A model generated the notes under the pieces. That model was not told the origin of the DNA. It saw only the letters and a program-made list of their open reading frames with translations, and did no database searches. A program made the position numbers and the translations under genes. 64,000 nucleotides of DNA from the NCBI GenBank assembly GCA_946415365.1, contig CAMKSE010000002.1, positions 186,001 through 250,000 of the forward strand, in the 5' to 3' direction. This stretch comes from an uncultured Prevotellaceae bacterium. Its GTDB lineage: Bacteria > Bacteroidota > Bacteroidia > Bacteroidales > Bacteroidaceae. Positions 26,437-34,557 of this stretch are shown piece by piece (the stretch's first letter is position 1; each line of letters opens with the position of its first letter).

Positions 26437-28377
26437 ATGAATAAAAAAGGTTATTTCGGTTTTATAGCAATTGCAACCACCATGTTGAGTGCAATGCTAC
26501 TTTCATCTTGCAGTCATGATGAATATTTCTACAGTGAGGAGAAAGCGGAACAGACTGTTTACAGCAAGTATGCCACCGCTTTTGAGAAAGCGTTTGGCAA
26601 GGTTGGTCCTAACGTAGACTGGGGCTTCAGCAGCAAGAATACCAATGCGCGTTCCCTGACTCGTTCTATGGGTACTTATGCTCAGTATAAAGGTAACATA
26701 CAGCCTACCATTTCTTTCCCGAATGATTTAGGTGCCGACGATTACACTATACCAGAAGGTACTAATCCAATGCCTAATGGCGAAGGTGGCGTTGGTCCTT
26801 ATTATATTGATAATACTACTGAACAGGTTTGGTCTTGGTCAAGCCAATGCGTGATTTATGTAAAGGGTAATGTTGATTTGACCAATAAGAAATTTCAACT
26901 TAACACCGGTACAAAAATCTATCTGACTAAGAATTCTTCCTTAAAATTAGGTTCCTATTGTGCTGATGGTTTAAATATTTCCTTCTATATTGCTAAAGAT
27001 GCGACACTTGAAGTTCCTGGACATATCAAGGTGCAAACTTACCCAGTGTACAATCATGGAACTATCAAAGTTGGATCATACGAAACTACCTCGAGCAGCA
27101 TCCTCTATAATGTAGGTAAGTTGGAAACTACAGGAAGTGTGATTCTCAACAGTAATAATGACAGAATTGTCAACGATGGCACTATTGAATGTGAATCCAT
27201 CACATTAAACGCCGGTGCTGTACAGAACAATGATATTTGGACTGTTTCGGGCACTACTACGGTCAATTCCAACAACTCAGGCTGGGTCAACAATGGAAAA
27301 TGGAAGACTTATAATTATTCTTATGTAGGTGGCAGCGAGAACGTAATCAATAATTGTTACCTCTGGGTGACAAATGATTTTGAAATGAACATTTCGTCAA
27401 CAACAGGCGCATTTAAGATTGATACCGGCGGCGGTGTGCTGGCAAAGAATTTCTATGGAGGAAGGGATTCAAGTACAGGTGCCAATTCTGGTCCGTTTAA
27501 GATTGTGATGGGTCAGAAGGCTGTCTTCAAAGTTGAGAATATTGCCCAGCTTGAGGGTGGACGTAATGACATCTCCGACACATATAATAAAGGAATCTAT
27601 GGTCCTACTTCAGGAGAATATGCTGTATTCCAGGCTAAGAGTATCGTCAGAAACGCCGCACTTGCGAATACATGGGGTGCAGTGACCTATGGCGGACACT
27701 TATACGTTTCTGCAGAGTCTCATTTTGCACAGGGAAACGACGGCTCTGCCCTTCACCCGTTCATTTTCACAAAAGATGGCTTCACCTTAAAGAATATCTA
27801 TGCAGCTGGAGATAACAACTTCAGTTCTGGTAAGCCCAACATCACCATTTCAAAGACAGAATGTAGCCCAGGCTTCCAGGGTGGTGATCCGCTCTATCGT
27901 GTGATTGCTGAGGACCTGTCGGCTTCAGAAGATGGTGACTTCGACTTCAACGATGTCGTCTTCGATGTAGTGAAGGCCGAAGGTGGCAGGACCACACTGA
28001 AGCTGATCTGTGCAGGTGGTACCCTTCCGCTGAGAGTCGGGGGCGTAGAAGTCCACAGTGTATTCGGAGAAACAACTCCCAACGAACAGGGCCTATATCA
28101 GATGTATAACACAGGTGCCGGTCCCACTAAACCAGAAGCGACCTTTACCGTTGCTGGCGAATACACCACACCTGAACAGATCAAGAATATCATTATTGAG
28201 GTCTTAAAGGAGGGTACATGGATGGCACTCCCAGCCAATCGTGGTGAGGCAGCATGTAAGATCTTAGTTGACAATACGTTCATACCTGTTCGTGAGAGAA
28301 GGAATATTGCCGACGAGAACCTGAAATTCACCAACTATGTACAAGGTTCATTCGCGGATGAATTCTGGTGGAAATAA
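26437..28377 (+). CDS. Large lipoprotein with DUF4842/DUF4114-like calcium-binding C-terminus
   Basis: A lipobox (LLSSC) follows the signal. The middle, about residues 130-450, is rich in Asn, Gly and Thr with regular hydrophobic spacing, suggesting a beta-helix or repetitive beta fold. Near residue 510 the acidic motif SEDGDFDFNDVVFDVV matches the metal-binding signature of DUF4842/DUF4114-like domains of Bacteroidetes surface proteins. Probably surface-exposed, adhesin- or glycan-related; function unknown. A TATATTTG box lies at 26365-26372. The ATG at 26425, 12 bases earlier, is an alternative start. Confidence 0.72.
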   Translation: MNKKGYFGFIAIATTMLSAMLLSSCSHDEYFYSEEKAEQTVYSKYATAFEKAFGKVGPNVDWGFSSKNTNARSLTRSMGTYAQYKGNIQPTISFPNDLGADDYTIPEGTNPMPNGEGGVGPYYIDNTTEQVWSWSSQCVIYVKGNVDLTNKKFQLNTGTKIYLTKNSSLKLGSYCADGLNISFYIAKDATLEVPGHIKVQTYPVYNHGTIKVGSYETTSSSILYNVGKLETTGSVILNSNNDRIVNDGTIECESITLNAGAVQNNDIWTVSGTTTVNSNNSGWVNNGKWKTYNYSYVGGSENVINNCYLWVTNDFEMNISSTTGAFKIDTGGGVLAKNFYGGRDSSTGANSGPFKIVMGQKAVFKVENIAQLEGGRNDISDTYNKGIYGPTSGEYAVFQAKSIVRNAALANTWGAVTYGGHLYVSAESHFAQGNDGSALHPFIFTKDGFTLKNIYAAGDNNFSSGKPNITISKTECSPGFQGGDPLYRVIAEDLSASEDGDFDFNDVVFDVVKAEGGRTTLKLICAGGTLPLRVGGVEVHSVFGETTPNEQGLYQMYNTGAGPTKPEATFTVAGEYTTPEQIKNIIIEVLKEGTWMALPANRGEAACKILVDNTFIPVRERRNIADENLKFTNYVQGSFADEFWWK

Positions 28378-28397
28378 TGGCGTCCACTCGTCTATTG

Positions 28398-29093
28398 TCA
28401 GCATTTGATTAGCTTCAGGATCTGCTTGTCAGAGGCGTTGGGGAGAAGTTCCTTGAAATGGTTGACGAGACGTTCGAATGATTCTTCGGGAGTACGCTGA
28501 CATTGGCAGAATTCACGTCCATGCAGTTGTTCGGGGGTGGTCAGTAGAGACCACCCCCAACCATATTCACGCCCGTGTTTGTCTGTGGGATAGACAAAAT
28601 CTTCTGTTATGACGCGACAGGCCATCTGCAAACGAGTGACATAACCATCAAACCGGCTGCGCATCTTCGGCCCATTAAAGCCACAGGCAGCTCGCAGTTC
28701 ACGCGTGATCAGCGGCCCCTGCTCCTGCAAAGTGAACAACACCGTCTCTTCGATGGAGCCCTCCGCTGGCATAGGATGCAGATGGCGACGATAGTTGCAG
28801 AAGTCCGGCCACCACTCGCGACTGATGAAGCCCGCCTTCCCAGCGAAGAACTTGCCATAGACACAGTTGCCCTCCGTAATGATTGGCCCTTTCCATTTCC
28901 ACAGCGGCCAGTCCCATCCGCCATCTGGCAATATCACATATCGGCAGTCGTCAGTAACCATCTCCTCAGCCGAATAGCCTCTGATACCACTGTCCAACAG
29001 CGGCAGAAATCCCATCTCCTGAATCGCCTTCATCATTTGGGCGCTATTGTAAATCTCACGTCGTTTCATCGTCTTGTCATTTTTAAAACTCAT
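28398..29093 (-). CDS. AlkZ-related winged-helix protein
   Basis: The 231-residue protein matches a Bacteroidales family related to the winged-helix DNA glycosylase AlkZ/YcaQ: MGFLPLL, WKWKGPIITEGNCVYGKFF, KAGFISREWWPDFCNYRR and a C-terminal RLVNHFKELLPNASDKQI. It is shorter than AlkZ proper, and I do not see the QxD catalytic motif of the true glycosylase. DNA binding is plausible, base excision is not shown. Its start overlaps the stop of the VirE_N helicase gene (ATGA), so the two are translationally coupled. Confidence 0.65.
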   Translation of the reverse strand: MSFKNDKTMKRREIYNSAQMMKAIQEMGFLPLLDSGIRGYSAEEMVTDDCRYVILPDGGWDWPLWKWKGPIITEGNCVYGKFFAGKAGFISREWWPDFCNYRRHLHPMPAEGSIEETVLFTLQEQGPLITRELRAACGFNGPKMRSRFDGYVTRLQMACRVITEDFVYPTDKHGREYGWGWSLLTTPEQLHGREFCQCQRTPEESFERLVNHFKELLPNASDKQILKLIKC

Positions 29094-31204
29094 TTCTCTA
29101 TCAGCCAGTACTCCATGTGCTTTGTGGTGCGCTTGCTCTTGAAATTGAACTGTACATCGTTGAGGGCGAGACCAATCTTATGAAACGGAGTCTCAGGGTC
29201 GAAGTTAGGATAGCGCGAGGTGAGCAGGGCGCTGATGTCGCCCAGACTCCACCACTTGGCCTGTTCCGTTTCCTTTGGCCGACGGAAGCTCTCGCCAATC
29301 ATCTCCACCAGGTCGTTCAGTTTCTGGAAGGGTTCGTTCTCCTCAATCAGCGTCTGTATCTCATCGTCCTCCAGCCAATACCGCTCCCCTTGATTAAAGA
29401 GATGGAGAGCCTGGGCGAAGAGCTGATAGTGCTCGAGATTATCCTCGAAATTGATCTTCCCTGTCACTCCCACACAGACGAATCGACGGCTTCCTGTAGG
29501 ATCGACCAGGGGCTTCAGCTGGTTCGTGGTACCAATGAACGAGGTATAGCGGCGATACTGTTTGATGGTCTTACCATATGGCGGGCGGAACTTCACATCA
29601 CTCGATGACAGGAGATATTTCAGTACAATCTGTTGCGAGTTCGTCGTCTTGTCAAACTCATCAATGTTGATCAGCGCAAAGCTCGTGAGCGCGATGTTCA
29701 GGTCAAACTCGTTCTTGAAGTTGATCTTGTCGTTGTAGTAGTCGCGCAGTTCCGGAGGCAGGATAATCTTGCAGAAGCGTGTCTTTCCACACCCCTGACG
29801 GCCAATCAACAGCGGCGTCAACGAATTGCCTGTCAACTGCTTATCGCTCTCACGCCACTGCGCCACCATCCCCACGAGCCAGAACCGGAGATATTTCTCC
29901 CAATGCGGCTGACTTGTCGGCACACGGGCAGCGAGGTCGGCGATATAGTCATGCCCGTTCCATTCGGGCAGTTTGTCGAGCCAAGTGTTCACAGGGTCAT
30001 ACTGCTCAATGCGTGTCGAGTCGATGAAACGGTTCACGTCACGATCCCACGACTTCAGCCCTAACTCAGTGGCTCTCAGCGTCATATCATTGCGCACCTC
30101 ATCCGTCACCGGCTTGAACCGCTGGTCATCGCTGAACTTCTCGCGATACTCAGCCACACCCGTCAGCAGGTTCTTACGCATCTCATAGTTCGAATTGAGG
30201 AAAATCTCCGTCTTCATCGCCTGGATGGTTTCCTCAGGCACACTCTTCAAGGGCTTGATCTTGTGCTTCTTGCGATATTCCTCCTGCTCGGCCACGCTAT
30301 AGACCGTCTGGAAAATCTTCTCCACCAGCAGTTTGTCGCGATTCAGCACGGGGTGCAGCATCGTCAGCCCCTCTGCATGTGCCTTAGGAATGCCCTGATC
30401 CAGACACTTAGAGGCAATCTGCATCAGCAGCGTCGCCTCCTTATCCTCGTCTGGCAGATCGAAATAATGCCCCATCACCGTCTCCACGATAAACGTCCAG
30501 TTCAGATGATAGGTTCTTGTCACAGTCCTGCCAGGCATCAGATGGTCCTCTTCGCGGCTAATCACCACTGGCTGAGGCAGTTCGTGGTTCTCCGTATCAG
30601 CATAGAACAGCCTGGCCTCCGCATTGACACCCATCTCCGGATCAGCACTTATATACACCGTTCTGTCGAGCCGCGGCTCCAAAAACGTGATGTCGAAGCC
30701 GAACTGATTCTGATAGGCACTTCGCGCCGTATTATATAGATTAAGGTGGAACTGGCGGATATCCGCTTCTTCTTGGGGCAGTCCGCCTCCAAACAATTCT
30801 CCTCGACATACAATCTTCACGCTCCTACCCGATCCACCAAGAAAACACAGCAACGTCTCAGGCAGCTTTTTCGCCAACTCCCTGATTTCCACCGCCTTCT
30901 CATACGTCGGCAGATCATTAACCTCTAACACGACGAGCCCGTTATACGCCATCATCTTCCACTGACCGTTTCGATTTATATAGTCAACCGCAAAACAAAT
31001 CCTGGGCAGTTTGATGCCACCCACCCATTGTGTAGAGATCTGTCCGTCAGCTTGACGATGGGGATTCATCAGATGATACACCTCACGCACATGCGTGACA
31101 GCATTCTTCATCATTCCGGTTTTGATGGCACTAGCTATCTCCTCGATCTCAACTCGGTTAATGACTTCGTTTTTGCCTGTTTTTTTCAGTAATGTTACTT
31201 TCAT
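29090..31204 (-). CDS. VirE_N / BT4734-like primase-helicase protein
   Basis: The 704-residue product has an N-terminal BT4734-like (VirE_N) domain, related to primase folds (about residues 50-230), and a C-terminal VirE/DUF3874-type P-loop domain: Walker A LIGRQGCGKTRFCK, Walker B FALINIDEFDK, and a sensor TTNQLKPLVDPTGSRRF. This plan is common in Bacteroidales islands and resembles replication initiators or superfamily 3 helicases. The start at 31204 is downstream of its promoter. The symmetric repeat region immediately upstream may be its binding site or origin. Exact function in these islands is unknown. Confidence 0.82.
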   Translation of the reverse strand: MKVTLLKKTGKNEVINRVEIEEIASAIKTGMMKNAVTHVREVYHLMNPHRQADGQISTQWVGGIKLPRICFAVDYINRNGQWKMMAYNGLVVLEVNDLPTYEKAVEIRELAKKLPETLLCFLGGSGRSVKIVCRGELFGGGLPQEEADIRQFHLNLYNTARSAYQNQFGFDITFLEPRLDRTVYISADPEMGVNAEARLFYADTENHELPQPVVISREEDHLMPGRTVTRTYHLNWTFIVETVMGHYFDLPDEDKEATLLMQIASKCLDQGIPKAHAEGLTMLHPVLNRDKLLVEKIFQTVYSVAEQEEYRKKHKIKPLKSVPEETIQAMKTEIFLNSNYEMRKNLLTGVAEYREKFSDDQRFKPVTDEVRNDMTLRATELGLKSWDRDVNRFIDSTRIEQYDPVNTWLDKLPEWNGHDYIADLAARVPTSQPHWEKYLRFWLVGMVAQWRESDKQLTGNSLTPLLIGRQGCGKTRFCKIILPPELRDYYNDKINFKNEFDLNIALTSFALINIDEFDKTTNSQQIVLKYLLSSSDVKFRPPYGKTIKQYRRYTSFIGTTNQLKPLVDPTGSRRFVCVGVTGKINFEDNLEHYQLFAQALHLFNQGERYWLEDDEIQTLIEENEPFQKLNDLVEMIGESFRRPKETEQAKWWSLGDISALLTSRYPNFDPETPFHKIGLALNDVQFNFKSKRTTKHMEYWLIEK

Positions 31205-31230
31205 GATTGTTTCGTTATTGATTTTGACTG

Positions 31231-31260
31231 CAAAGATACAAAAAAATATCGAAAAACAAA
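31231..31260 (-). promoter_or_regulatory. Promoter of the VirE_N gene
   Basis: TTTG (31257-31260), 18 bases and TATCTTTG (31231-31238) on the minus strand, just outside the left end of the repeat region. Confidence 0.75.
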
Positions 31261-31290
31261 GAATGATTTGGAAAGAAAATGTGGTAAAGT

Positions 31291-31440
31291 GCATACATGC
31301 CTACATAAAAAAGCTCAAGATGCCTTAAAACAAAGGATAATTGATCATTTTAAGCCTACATAAAAGCTACATAAACCTACATAAATCATACACAAATCCA
31401 ACATAACTCCTACATAAATCTTACATGTCACATACATTGA
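31291..31440. repeat. Left array of 11-bp CCTACATAAA repeats
   Basis: Copies of CCTACATAAA start at 31301, 31355, 31366 (GCTACATAAA), 31376, 31387 (degenerate), 31398 (degenerate), 31409, 31420 (degenerate) and 31431 (degenerate). From 31355 on, the spacing is 11, 10, 11, 11, 11, 11, 11 bases, placing the sites on one helix face. The outermost element TACATGCCTACATAAA (31295-31310) recurs inverted at the far right. Confidence 0.85.
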
Positions 31441-31500
31441 GCCCCCTATGCACCAAAGTTCAGGCAAGCACTCCGCATATTTCAACAAAAGGGTGAGAAG

Positions 31501-31584
31501 AAAATTCTCTAGAGAATTTTGGACTTTCCTCCCTTAGGAGTATTTGCAAGCAGGCAGATCAACGATAAATTCTCGAGAGAATTT
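31501..31584. repeat. Two AATTCTC..GAGAATT palindromes in the centre of the repeat region
   Basis: AAAATTCTCTAGAGAATTTT (31501-31520) is a perfect 20-bp palindrome. AAATTCTC-GA-GAGAATTT (31567-31584) is a near copy. They sit between the two opposed arrays. Related half-matching motifs occur at the HU promoter (31870 and 31889) and the clpS promoter (41244). The 220-base core between the arrays carries no gene. Confidence 0.8.
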
Positions 31585-31663
31585 TGAATCTATCTTTAAC
31601 CTCAAGACTTGCGAAGACGTTTCTTTCGTCGAGTCAGCTCCCTATGCAGACCTTAAAAACTAG

Positions 31664-31792
31664 GGATTATGATAAGGTTTATGTAAAAATCATGTAGGTA
31701 TTATGTAGGTATTATGTATGTTTTATGTAGGTATAAAAATTACTATCTTTCTGAAATACAGTGAAAATATTCTATTTATGTAGGCATGTAGG
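31664..31792. repeat. Right array of 11-bp TTTATGTAGG repeats, inverted to the left array
   Basis: TTTATGTAGG-like units start at 31666 (degenerate), 31678, 31689, 31700, 31711, 31722 and 31775, with 11-base spacing from 31678 to 31722. They are the reverse complement of the left-array unit. TTTATGTAGGCATGTA (31775-31790) is the exact reverse complement of 31295-31310. The two arrays face each other about a centre near 31540. Confidence 0.85.
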
Positions 31793-31888
31793 CTATATAT
31801 AGAAATTATGAAAGAAAATGAATTACTATAAAATGAATATTTCGACCAGAAAACACAGAAATTGAAAATATTCTCCAGAATTTGAATG

Positions 31889-31914
31889 ATTCTCTTGAAA
31901 ATTGTGTATCTTTG
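31889..31914 (+). promoter_or_regulatory. Promoter of the HU-like gene with upstream ATTCTCTTGA motif
   Basis: TATCTTTG lies at 31907-31914. No standard -33 is at 19 bases; instead ATTCTCTTGAAAATT begins exactly 18 bases upstream (31889), and a relative, ATTCTCCAGAATTT, at 31870-31883. The clpS promoter has the same motif at the same distance. Confidence 0.7.
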
Positions 31915-31935
31915 CACAAAAATCAGTCAACGCTT

Positions 31936-32334
31936 ATGAAATACAGAATCAAGAAAGAAACCAAACCAACGCTCAAGACCTTTGGAAAGTACAAGGCCGT
32001 AGCTGTTCACAACCAGACGATCGAGAGTCGCAAACTCTATGAAGAGGCAGCAAAAGGAACCACTCTCAGCGGGAGTGCACTCGAAAGTATGATGATGATT
32101 GTGGCAGAGACCGTCCGCCGTCATCTGCAGAACGGTGATAAGGTTCGTCTGAAAGAGTTTGGCCTGCTGAAACTCGAAATCGAGAGCGACAAGGTCGACG
32201 ACCCCAAGGCCTTCCGTGCAAAGAAGCACATCCGCGGTGTCCGTCTCCACTTCATTCCTGAGAGCTACGAAGGCACCCAGGCCCTCTACGAGGGCGTCAC
32301 CTTCGAGAAGGACAAGACCTTTAAAGAGGAATAA
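31936..32334 (+). CDS. HU-family DNA-binding protein (Bacteroidetes HU-HIG type)
   Basis: The 132-residue protein fits the HU-like family of Bacteroidetes with an Ig-like-free, N-terminally extended HU fold: MMMIVAETVRRHLQNGDKVRLKEFGLLKLEI is the helix-plus-beta-arm region, and RGVRLHFIPE follows. It probably bends or packages DNA nonspecifically. In Bacteroidales it often accompanies VirE_N genes. It is divergent from the VirE_N gene across the repeat region, so it may help shape that region. The ATG at 31936 follows the promoter; earlier starts fall inside the promoter. Confidence 0.8.
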   Translation: MKYRIKKETKPTLKTFGKYKAVAVHNQTIESRKLYEEAAKGTTLSGSALESMMMIVAETVRRHLQNGDKVRLKEFGLLKLEIESDKVDDPKAFRAKKHIRGVRLHFIPESYEGTQALYEGVTFEKDKTFKEE

Positions 32335-32378
32335 AAACAACTCATATCAGTACTTTTTTACGCTTAAATGTTATAAAT

Positions 32379-32421
32379 CCGTAAAAAAATTACGGTTATT
32401 GGATTATTCTGTGTATATTTG
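32379..32421 (+). promoter_or_regulatory. Stem-loop and promoter ahead of the AAA ATPase gene
   Basis: CCGTAA (32379-32384) and TTACGG (32390-32395) form a short hairpin, and TATATTTG (32414-32421) is a -7 box 27 bases before the ATG. The hairpin may be an operator, or a weak terminator of the HU-like gene. Confidence 0.45.
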
Positions 32422-32447
32422 CGGCAGAATAAACAAAGAAAACAGTT

Positions 32448-33551
32448 ATGCTTATCAAATTTGCCGTAAAAAACTTCCGAGGCTTTGCGGAAAGGATTGA
32501 ATGGGATTTATCCCATCCAAGTAATTATGAGTTTAATAAATACGCTATCAAGGATGGCATTATCAAGAATGGTATTATATATGGCCCTAATGGCTCCGGA
32601 AAATCTAATTTTGGTTTAGCCTTATTTGATGTAGTCTATCATTTGACCCAGAAATTCAAAAAAGCAGATTTCTACAAGAACTATGCTTATGGGGGAGATC
32701 CTAAAGGTAAAGTTCTCTTTGAATATACATTCAAATTTGGTCCCCAAATCGTTATTTACACCTATGGGAAGAATATATTTGGTACACTTTTCGCAGAGTC
32801 TCTGACTGTTGATGGTGTCAATGTGTTCAGGCGTGAGTTCGATGATTTATATTTAGACGAAGAACAATTTCCCATTAATCCAGACGCGAAGAAGAACCTT
32901 CAGACGAATGCCAATAATATCTCTATTGTGAATTATCTGTTGACATCTTATCCTTTATCTAAGAACCATTATTTAATACTTCTACGTGATTTCGCTGATT
33001 CAATGTTATGGTTCCGCTGCCTCAAGGCAAATGAATATATTGGGTTAGACAATAGCATTACACAATTAGACGAATATATTATTAAGAATGGACTTGTAAA
33101 GGATTTCACTGAATTCCTTAGAAATGTCAGTGGTCAAGAGTTTGTGTTTGCAACACCAAATCCAACTGACAAGTTTTTGGCATGCCAATTCGAAACTGGC
33201 GTTGTTTTATTTGACGAAATAGCATCTACAGGCACTCTTTCACTACAACTCCTTTATTATTGGTTAAAAAACATGAACAGAGCATCATTTGTCTTCGTTG
33301 ACGAGTTTGATGCATTCTATCACTTCAAGTTGGCATTTGAGGTTTGCAAGCAACTATTCAATCTAGATTGCCAGGTGTTCACGTCATCGCATAACACCTA
33401 TCTCATGACAAATGAGCTCCTGCGTCCTGACTGCAATTTCATTTTGCAGGACAACAAGATCAAACCCCTACAAGCCTGCACAGAAAAGGAACTCAGGTTT
33501 GGTCATAACATAGAGAAAATCTATAGAGCAGGAGCATTCTATGTCGAATAA
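32448..33551 (+). CDS. AAA family ATPase (ABC-like, AAA_15/AAA_21 type)
   Basis: The 367-residue protein has an N-terminal FAVKNFRGF strand-turn typical of SMC/RecF-like ATPases, Walker A YGPNGSGKSNF (residues 46-56), a signature-region ASTGTLSLQLLYYW, Walker B ASFVFVDEFDAFYH and an H-loop FTSSHNTYL. Proteins of this group are frequent in defence islands (Abi-like, OLD/PARIS-like ATPase partners), though no nuclease domain is fused here. A toxic or nuclease partner is not evident downstream: the next frame is a relaxase fragment. A stand-alone defence role is only inferred. Confidence 0.8.
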   Translation: MLIKFAVKNFRGFAERIEWDLSHPSNYEFNKYAIKDGIIKNGIIYGPNGSGKSNFGLALFDVVYHLTQKFKKADFYKNYAYGGDPKGKVLFEYTFKFGPQIVIYTYGKNIFGTLFAESLTVDGVNVFRREFDDLYLDEEQFPINPDAKKNLQTNANNISIVNYLLTSYPLSKNHYLILLRDFADSMLWFRCLKANEYIGLDNSITQLDEYIIKNGLVKDFTEFLRNVSGQEFVFATPNPTDKFLACQFETGVVLFDEIASTGTLSLQLLYYWLKNMNRASFVFVDEFDAFYHFKLAFEVCKQLFNLDCQVFTSSHNTYLMTNELLRPDCNFILQDNKIKPLQACTEKELRFGHNIEKIYRAGAFYVE

Positions 33552-33578
33552 CGAGTGGGTCAGAGAACCGTCCCTTGA

Positions 33579-34115
33579 CCCATTCGTGAGAAGAGTAGAG
33601 CCGATGCAGCCGAACGGAAAGCACAGGAACAGACTATGAGAGGTGACCGTGAAGAAAAGAGAGCCAATGAAGCAGAAAATCGTCTTTCTGATATAGAGCG
33701 TTTTATCCGCTTGTCAGGTGCATCAGAGGCATACGAGCATTGGAACTATCTCCATGCTGTTGTCAAGAAAGCTGCCCAGGCATTAGCAGATTGGGCACAT
33801 AGCACAGCGTCGATTTCCAGTCATGACGTAGAACGAATTATTGGCAAGGGTATCATAGCGCAATGTCATCTTAACGACCTCAACCCCCATGTGGAGTCCG
33901 ACCGCCAAAAGGCTGCCAACTGCATCGTTGATACGGCTGATTCCATAGTCGGAAATATTGGAAGGCTTCAGTGGGATATTGCCGTTACAAGAATTGGTCA
34001 ACTCGCCTCAGAAATGAGATTGTCAACTGGAGATCAATCCATTGGTGGCAGTAATGGCAATGCTGACCAATTGACTAACTGGGATGGGACAAAGAAACAA
34101 GGTCTTGGAAGGTGA
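33579..34115 (+). pseudogene. C-terminal remnant of a mobilization (MobV-like) protein
   Basis: The reading frame enters from upstream of any ATG (IREKSRADAAERKAQEQT) as a charged coiled coil like the middle of MobV relaxases. It then runs through a helical end domain (AVVKKAAQALADWAHS...IGRLQWDIAVTRIGQLASEM) that follows the W..A...V..LA pattern of MobV C-termini. It begins right after a stop (33576-33578) and after the AAA gene, so the relaxase domain is missing. An ATG at 33636 could give a 159-residue protein. I read it as the scar of a second mobilizable element. Confidence 0.5.
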
Positions 34116-34258
34116 TGATTTTGAATGTTGTTGAAAGATGCGGCTCAATACCGCATCTCTCACTTCAATTAGCTTAATAATCTCTAAAAAATCATCCACA
34201 CAGCATCGCGATTGAAAACTTTTCACTATCTTTACACCCAAATAATAAAACTGAAAAT

Positions 34259-34471
34259 ATGCAAGATATTAATCGATTAAAATTGGTGTTAGTAGAACAA
34301 AAGAAAACCAGCAAATGGCTATCTGAGGAATTAGGGGTTAATCCTTCCACCGTTTCCAAATGGTGTACTAATTCTTCACAGCCCGATATTGAAACATTGG
34401 CAAGAATCTCAAAACTGCTGAATGTTAATGTTGACGAATTATTCAACAAGAAATTTCTTGAGGAATGTTAG
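34259..34471 (+). CDS. XRE-type transcriptional regulator
   Basis: The 70-residue protein is almost entirely one lambda-repressor-like HTH: LSEELGVNPSTVSKWCTNSSQPDIETLARISKLLNV. It has no ligand domain. A TATCTTTA box near 34227 may be the promoter. It stands at the head of an A+T-rich set of unrecognised genes that it may control; such small Cro/CI-like proteins often guard mobile or defence cassettes in this phylum. Confidence 0.85.
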   Translation: MQDINRLKLVLVEQKKTSKWLSEELGVNPSTVSKWCTNSSQPDIETLARISKLLNVNVDELFNKKFLEEC

Positions 34472-34557
34472 ATAAGAATTAAGATTAGCGTCAGTGTTCC
34501 ATTATACTGTTTTTTTTATGCATTATAAGTAATAGTCTTCATTTAAAAATTTCATTT

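Noticed and set aside
31295..31790. Invertible promoter segment flanked by 16-bp inverted repeats
   Set aside because: Promoters lie outside the repeats, no recombinase gene is adjacent and the array structure better fits protein-binding sites. It remains a remote option.
31291..31792. CRISPR array
   Set aside because: The units are only 10-11 bases without unique spacers of constant length, and they reverse orientation in the second half; no cas gene is present.
33783..34241. Leftward frames opposite the relaxase remnant
   Set aside because: No promoter or family features; the plus-strand frame has the better protein signature.
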